Both the position numbers and the translations under genes were made by a program. Below are positions 6,736 to 7,918 of a DNA stretch of 7,918 bases, piece after piece (the first letter of the stretch is position 1; each line of letters opens with the position of its first letter). The stretch comes from Nitrospirota bacterium (GTDB lineage: Bacteria > Nitrospirota > Nitrospiria > Nitrospirales > UBA8639): NCBI GenBank assembly GCA_003233615.1, contig QIMB01000033.1:1-7918 (forward strand). Reading direction: 5' to 3'. The notes under the pieces were generated by a model. The model was given only the letters and a program-made list of their open reading frames with translations, had not been told where the DNA came from and did no database searches.

Positions 6736-6755
6736 AGCTTGGTGTGTTAGCATGA

Positions 6756-6955
6756 GACCTTTTCAAAGGAGATCTGGCATGCATAATTTACTGGCAAGCA
6801 CGGGAAATGGAGAGGGTGGTTGATGAGTGCCAAGAAGACTCACCGGAATCCGATACGGACCTCAGCCTTCTTGAGCACATCAGCCCTAGCGGATGGGACA
6901 ATGTGCTGCTCTCGGACAATACACCATTGACCGAAGTCTGATTCGCACGTCTTAG
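6756..6955 (+). pseudogene. Tn3-family transposase, C-terminal remnant with a frameshift
   Basis: The first frame reads KGDLACIIYWQAREMERV and then SLLEHISPSGWDNVLL, which fits the C-terminal end of Tn3-family TnpA (an AIIYWN-type helix, then a LSPxGWEH-like segment). The frame then ends at TGA 6939-6941 in an unrelated tail. One frame over, from 6914, the sequence reads GQYTIDRSLIRTS and stops at TAG 6953-6955, which is the normal TnpA ending of the YGxYxLDRxLIR type. A single missing base near 6912-6913 (TC in place of a Tyr codon TAC) explains both. The frame is cut on the left by TGA at 6753-6755, so over 90% of a usual TnpA of about 1000 residues is gone. The remnant cannot be functional. 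It ends in the Tn3-like inverted repeat, as intact Tn3 elements do. Confidence 0.8.
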
Positions 6956-7007
6956 CGTGCAATTTCGCAGCATTTTGCCTCCTACCCTAATATAGGGTCT
7001 AAGACGT
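6947..7007. repeat. Palindrome and inverted match around the outer tip of the Tn3-like end
   Basis: ACCCTAATATAGGGT (6984-6998) is a perfect 6-bp stem with loop ATA, centred just outside the terminal repeat. Immediately beyond it, CTAAGACGT (6999-7007) is the exact inverse complement of ACGTCTTAG (6947-6955), the junction of transposase end and inner repeat end. The right side therefore looks like an inverted copy of the transposon end that has lost about 28 nt of repeat interior. This fits a head-to-head junction of two ends, later deleted. Confidence 0.5.
6951..6988. mobile_element. Tn3-family terminal inverted repeat (one end)
   Basis: Read on the minus strand, this 38-nt stretch begins AGGGTAGGAGG and ends TTGCACGCTAAG. 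Tn3-family repeats are about 38 bp, begin with a run of G and end in a motif like GCACGCTAAG, so both length and inner end fit. It overlaps the TAG of the transposase remnant, as in intact elements where tnpA runs almost into the repeat. The partner end is not in the window. Confidence 0.7.
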
Positions 7008-7018
7008 ATGCAAATCCT

Positions 7019-7047
7019 CTTGCCCTCATTGATGGAGAGAGGACAAG
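7019..7047 (-). terminator. Weak hairpin downstream of the OmpA-type gene, possible terminator remnant
   Basis: In minus-strand RNA, 7047-7041 pairs with 7025-7019 (CTTGTCC with GGGCAAG, seven pairs including one U-G) around a 15-nt loop. In plus-strand RNA the same position is an A-C mismatch, so the fold suits a transcript from the OmpA-type gene, whose stop is about 55 nt upstream. The following bases are AGGATTTGC, with no U-run, so intrinsic termination would be weak at best. Confidence 0.25.
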
Positions 7048-7101
7048 AATGAAGGGACTGTAATGGATAACAGGTTACCAGTTGGGGAGTTCAATGCCCA
7101 A

Positions 7102-7918
7102 TTACTTCACGTAAATTTCAACGCGTCGGTTCAAGGGTTCGCTGACCTCATCAGGAGTGTTCACCAAGGGGGTTTTTTCACCGTGACCGGTGAATTCCAT
7201 AAGTTGAGAGTCAATATCTCCAGCGATCAGCGCATCTCGAATGGCAATGGCTCGACGTAGGGATAGATCATAATTATATTCATCAGAAGCCATGCGATCA
7301 GTATGACCAATCACGCTGATATCAGGCGCCGCCCGGCTGGCAATGGATGCAGCGATTTCCTCCCGGAATCTTGGAAACTCTTTGAGCGACTTGGGGGAAA
7401 TGTCAACGGTATCCTTTTCGAAATACACGATGAATTTGAGTGGTTCTTCAGGATTGGCTTCCAATGCCTGCTTGAAGGAGTCCTGGATACGTTCATCTTT
7501 AAGTGTAAAAGGCTCGCTCGGGACGTCATCAGAACTTCCCACTGTGATCGCTTGCCCGGATTGATCGAGAACGAGCGTTTCGCCTGCACTCGTCACGTTA
7601 ATCATTCCGACGGACCCCTCGTCATCACTCAGAAGGATAATGACAACCTTTGGCGGGACCACGTTGACGGTAATAGTTTTTTCCTGCACTGAATACCCAT
7701 CACTGACACGAAAGGTGAGAGGAATGGCACCAACCTGATCGGCTGTCGGCGTGAAGGTAAACAGCCCGGTGGTCGCATCCCACGTACTATTAGCTGGCAA
7801 GGGCTGTGTGAGTACTTGAAATGTTAAGGCATCTCCATCAGAATCCGTGGCAGAGAGGTTCACACTCAACGTGTTCCAAAACCTTACTTTTTGATCACTG
7901 AGGGCCTCGAACACGGGT
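7102..7918 (-). CDS. Ig-like/OmpA-domain surface protein (5' partial)
   Basis: The gene enters from the right edge on the minus strand; 272 codons are visible and the frame is open to the window end. A GTG at 7914 is only an internal codon. Counting from it, residues 1-85 form an Ig/cadherin-like module (SATDSDGDALTF, then FTPTADQVGAIPLTFRVSDG), common in secreted repeat proteins. Residues 86-155 form a less familiar beta-rich linker. Residues 160-270 are an OmpA peptidoglycan-binding domain with GHTD (203-206), YDLSLRRA (215-222) and NRRVEI (262-267). The Asp of GHTD and the second Arg of NRR fit the pair that grips diaminopimelate in this family. The protein probably anchors an outer-membrane or surface structure to peptidoglycan. 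It points toward the pel operon but is separated by the mobile-DNA remains, so no shared function is implied. No gene name can be given. Confidence 0.9.
   Translation of the reverse strand, partial: PVFEALSDQKVRFWNTLSVNLSATDSDGDALTFQVLTQPLPANSTWDATTGLFTFTPTADQVGAIPLTFRVSDGYSVQEKTITVNVVPPKVVIILLSDDEGSVGMINVTSAGETLVLDQSGQAITVGSSDDVPSEPFTLKDERIQDSFKQALEANPEEPLKFIVYFEKDTVDISPKSLKEFPRFREEIAASIASRAAPDISVIGHTDRMASDEYNYDLSLRRAIAIRDALIAGDIDSQLMEFTGHGEKTPLVNTPDEVSEPLNRRVEIYVK

Larger units (their letters stand above)
6185..6755. other. Gene-free stretch downstream of the pel operon with decayed repeats
   Basis: No reading frame with coding character is seen on either strand. Just after pelG there is only a weak hairpin (ATAGT 6212-6216 with ACTAT 6223-6227) and no T-run, so I do not call a terminator. 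The rest holds the hairpin repeat at 6313-6347, the ACAGGGAA repeats, the TATTTTGTCG inverted repeat and a possible insertion-sequence end near 6721. Together with the transposase remnant at 6756-6955, it reads as layered remains of mobile DNA. No tRNA or rRNA gene is recognised. Confidence 0.6.

Noticed and set aside
6788..6973. Minus-strand 61-codon open frame
   Set aside because: It is antisense to the Tn3 transposase remnant, whose sense strand shows clear family motifs in two frames; the antisense product has none.
7303..7692. Plus-strand open frame of 129 codons
   Set aside because: It is the antisense shadow of the OmpA-domain gene, whose GHTD and NRRVEI motifs establish the minus strand as coding.

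Overview
The window is the 3' part of a Pel exopolysaccharide operon from a Gram-negative bacterium, followed by about 0.9 kb of decayed mobile DNA and the end of a convergent OmpA-type cell-wall protein gene. An outer-membrane barrel, a lipoprotein and an OmpA domain establish a diderm. Moderate GC and the combination of a Pel locus with an Ig-like/OmpA protein would fit Nitrospirota, but the sequence does not prove the phylum and I hold that guess loosely.

Positions 3-6184 (+ strand) carry pelB (3' end only), pelC, pelD, pelE, pelF and pelG in the order known from Pseudomonas aeruginosa. The genes abut or overlap, so this is one co-transcribed, translationally coupled unit. PelF (cytosolic glycosyltransferase) and PelG (12-helix membrane protein) make and move the polymer. 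PelD (inner-membrane c-di-GMP receptor with an RGLD I-site) and PelE (membrane-anchored helical-repeat protein) complete the synthase complex. PelC (periplasmic lipoprotein) and PelB (TPR plus barrel) export the polymer. pelA and most of pelB lie outside the window. The visible end of pelB is out of frame: the conserved frame hits a stop at 372-374, while the expected last beta-strand ending in Phe is encoded one frame over (365-409), just ahead of the pelC ribosome binding site.

Positions 6185-7101 contain no intact gene. They hold a symmetric hairpin repeat, two pairs of ACAGGGAA repeats each spaced 11 nt, an inverted repeat with TATTTTGTCG arms, a possible IS6-type end, and the C-terminal remnant of a Tn3-family transposase (itself frameshifted) running into a Tn3-like terminal inverted repeat. 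A palindrome sits at the outer tip of that repeat. This is a mobile-element graveyard at the downstream edge of the pel locus.

Positions 7102-7918 (- strand) encode the C-terminal part of a surface protein: an Ig/cadherin-like domain, a linker region and an OmpA peptidoglycan-binding domain. It converges on the pel operon and is probably a separate transcription unit.

I see no new defence or signalling system. The points most worth checking are the pelB frameshift, the repeats and Tn3 debris downstream of pelG, and the pelD/pelE start ambiguity.
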